Of a stretch of 64,000 bases of DNA, positions 63,989 to 64,000 are shown piece after piece. A model generated the notes under the pieces. That model worked only from the letters and a program-made list of their open reading frames with translations, made no database searches and had not been told where the DNA came from. Where the stretch lies: the NCBI GenBank assembly GCA_023229765.1, contig JALNYO010000010.1, positions 366 through 64,365 of the forward strand. The letters are read 5' to 3'. The stretch's first letter is position 1, and each line of letters starts with the position of its first letter. The translations under genes were made by a program, and so were the position numbers. The stretch is from Syntrophales bacterium (lineage in GTDB: Bacteria; Desulfobacterota; Syntrophia; Syntrophales; UBA5619).

Positions 63989-64000
63989 TATCTTTTCCGG

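Overview
The window looks like the chromosome of an anaerobic deltaproteobacterium (Desulfobacterota), probably close to Syntrophales. The evidence is a complete class II benzoyl-CoA reductase type operon (bamB-bamI order), a dapL-dapF lysine/peptidoglycan block, split methylmalonyl-CoA mutase, and many TRAP and tripartite tricarboxylate (TTT) carboxylate transporters with sigma-54 control. Genus-level placement is inference.

Left third (1-13600) is accessory DNA. An IS91-like element (HUH transposase running off the left edge, plus a tyrosine recombinase frameshifted at a perfect A_AAA_AAG slippery site) abuts an integron gene-cassette array at 1444-8850. Seven attC sites separate cassettes for a membrane-anchored unknown, a pair of tiny convergent genes, a dGTPase-like HD protein, an MFS exporter fused with a DUF3465 gene, a StbD/StbE-type toxin-antitoxin pair, a MjaI-type restriction-modification pair whose nuclease carries an in-frame stop, and a flavin reductase. 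No integron integrase is visible. A secreted lectin, an uppP fragment, a structured multi-hairpin repeat, a sensor kinase with a stand-alone receiver, and an IS66 remnant with IS21-like end repeats follow.

Middle (13686-43750) is a catabolic island, nearly all on the minus strand. Three operons appear to be co-regulated. Operon A: nitroreductase, unknown protein, TRAP transporter, methylmalonyl-CoA epimerase, carboxyltransferase, split mutase, acyl-CoA ligase, perhaps an amidohydrolase. Operon B: creatinase-like protein, 2-hydroxyacid dehydrogenase, two TTT systems and a class II aldolase. Operon C: thioredoxin-like protein, acyl-CoA dehydrogenase, enoyl-CoA hydratase, hydroxyacyl-CoA dehydrogenase, SDR, thiolase. 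Each has a GG-N10-GC sigma-54 promoter, and 95-97 bp further upstream a pair of 14-bp palindromes (TGTNGCATGCNACA) exactly 34 bp apart. The PAS-PAS-AAA+-Fis activator at 41957-43750 sits next to operon C and is the obvious candidate regulator.

Right part: a divergent molybdopterin oxidoreductase (44477-46525), a bidirectional terminator, the bamI-bamB operon (46683-57212), then housekeeping genes: a YchF-like GTPase, dapL, dapF, a class A penicillin-binding protein, tatC and tatA/B.

Four copies of a 132-154 bp MITE-like repeat with ends GAGGTAATTGCAAAACTCC lie between genes, two of them in the leaders of sigma-54 operons. Two copies carry the same 21-bp micro-insert, related to a 20-mer that supplies the stop codons of bamB and dapL.
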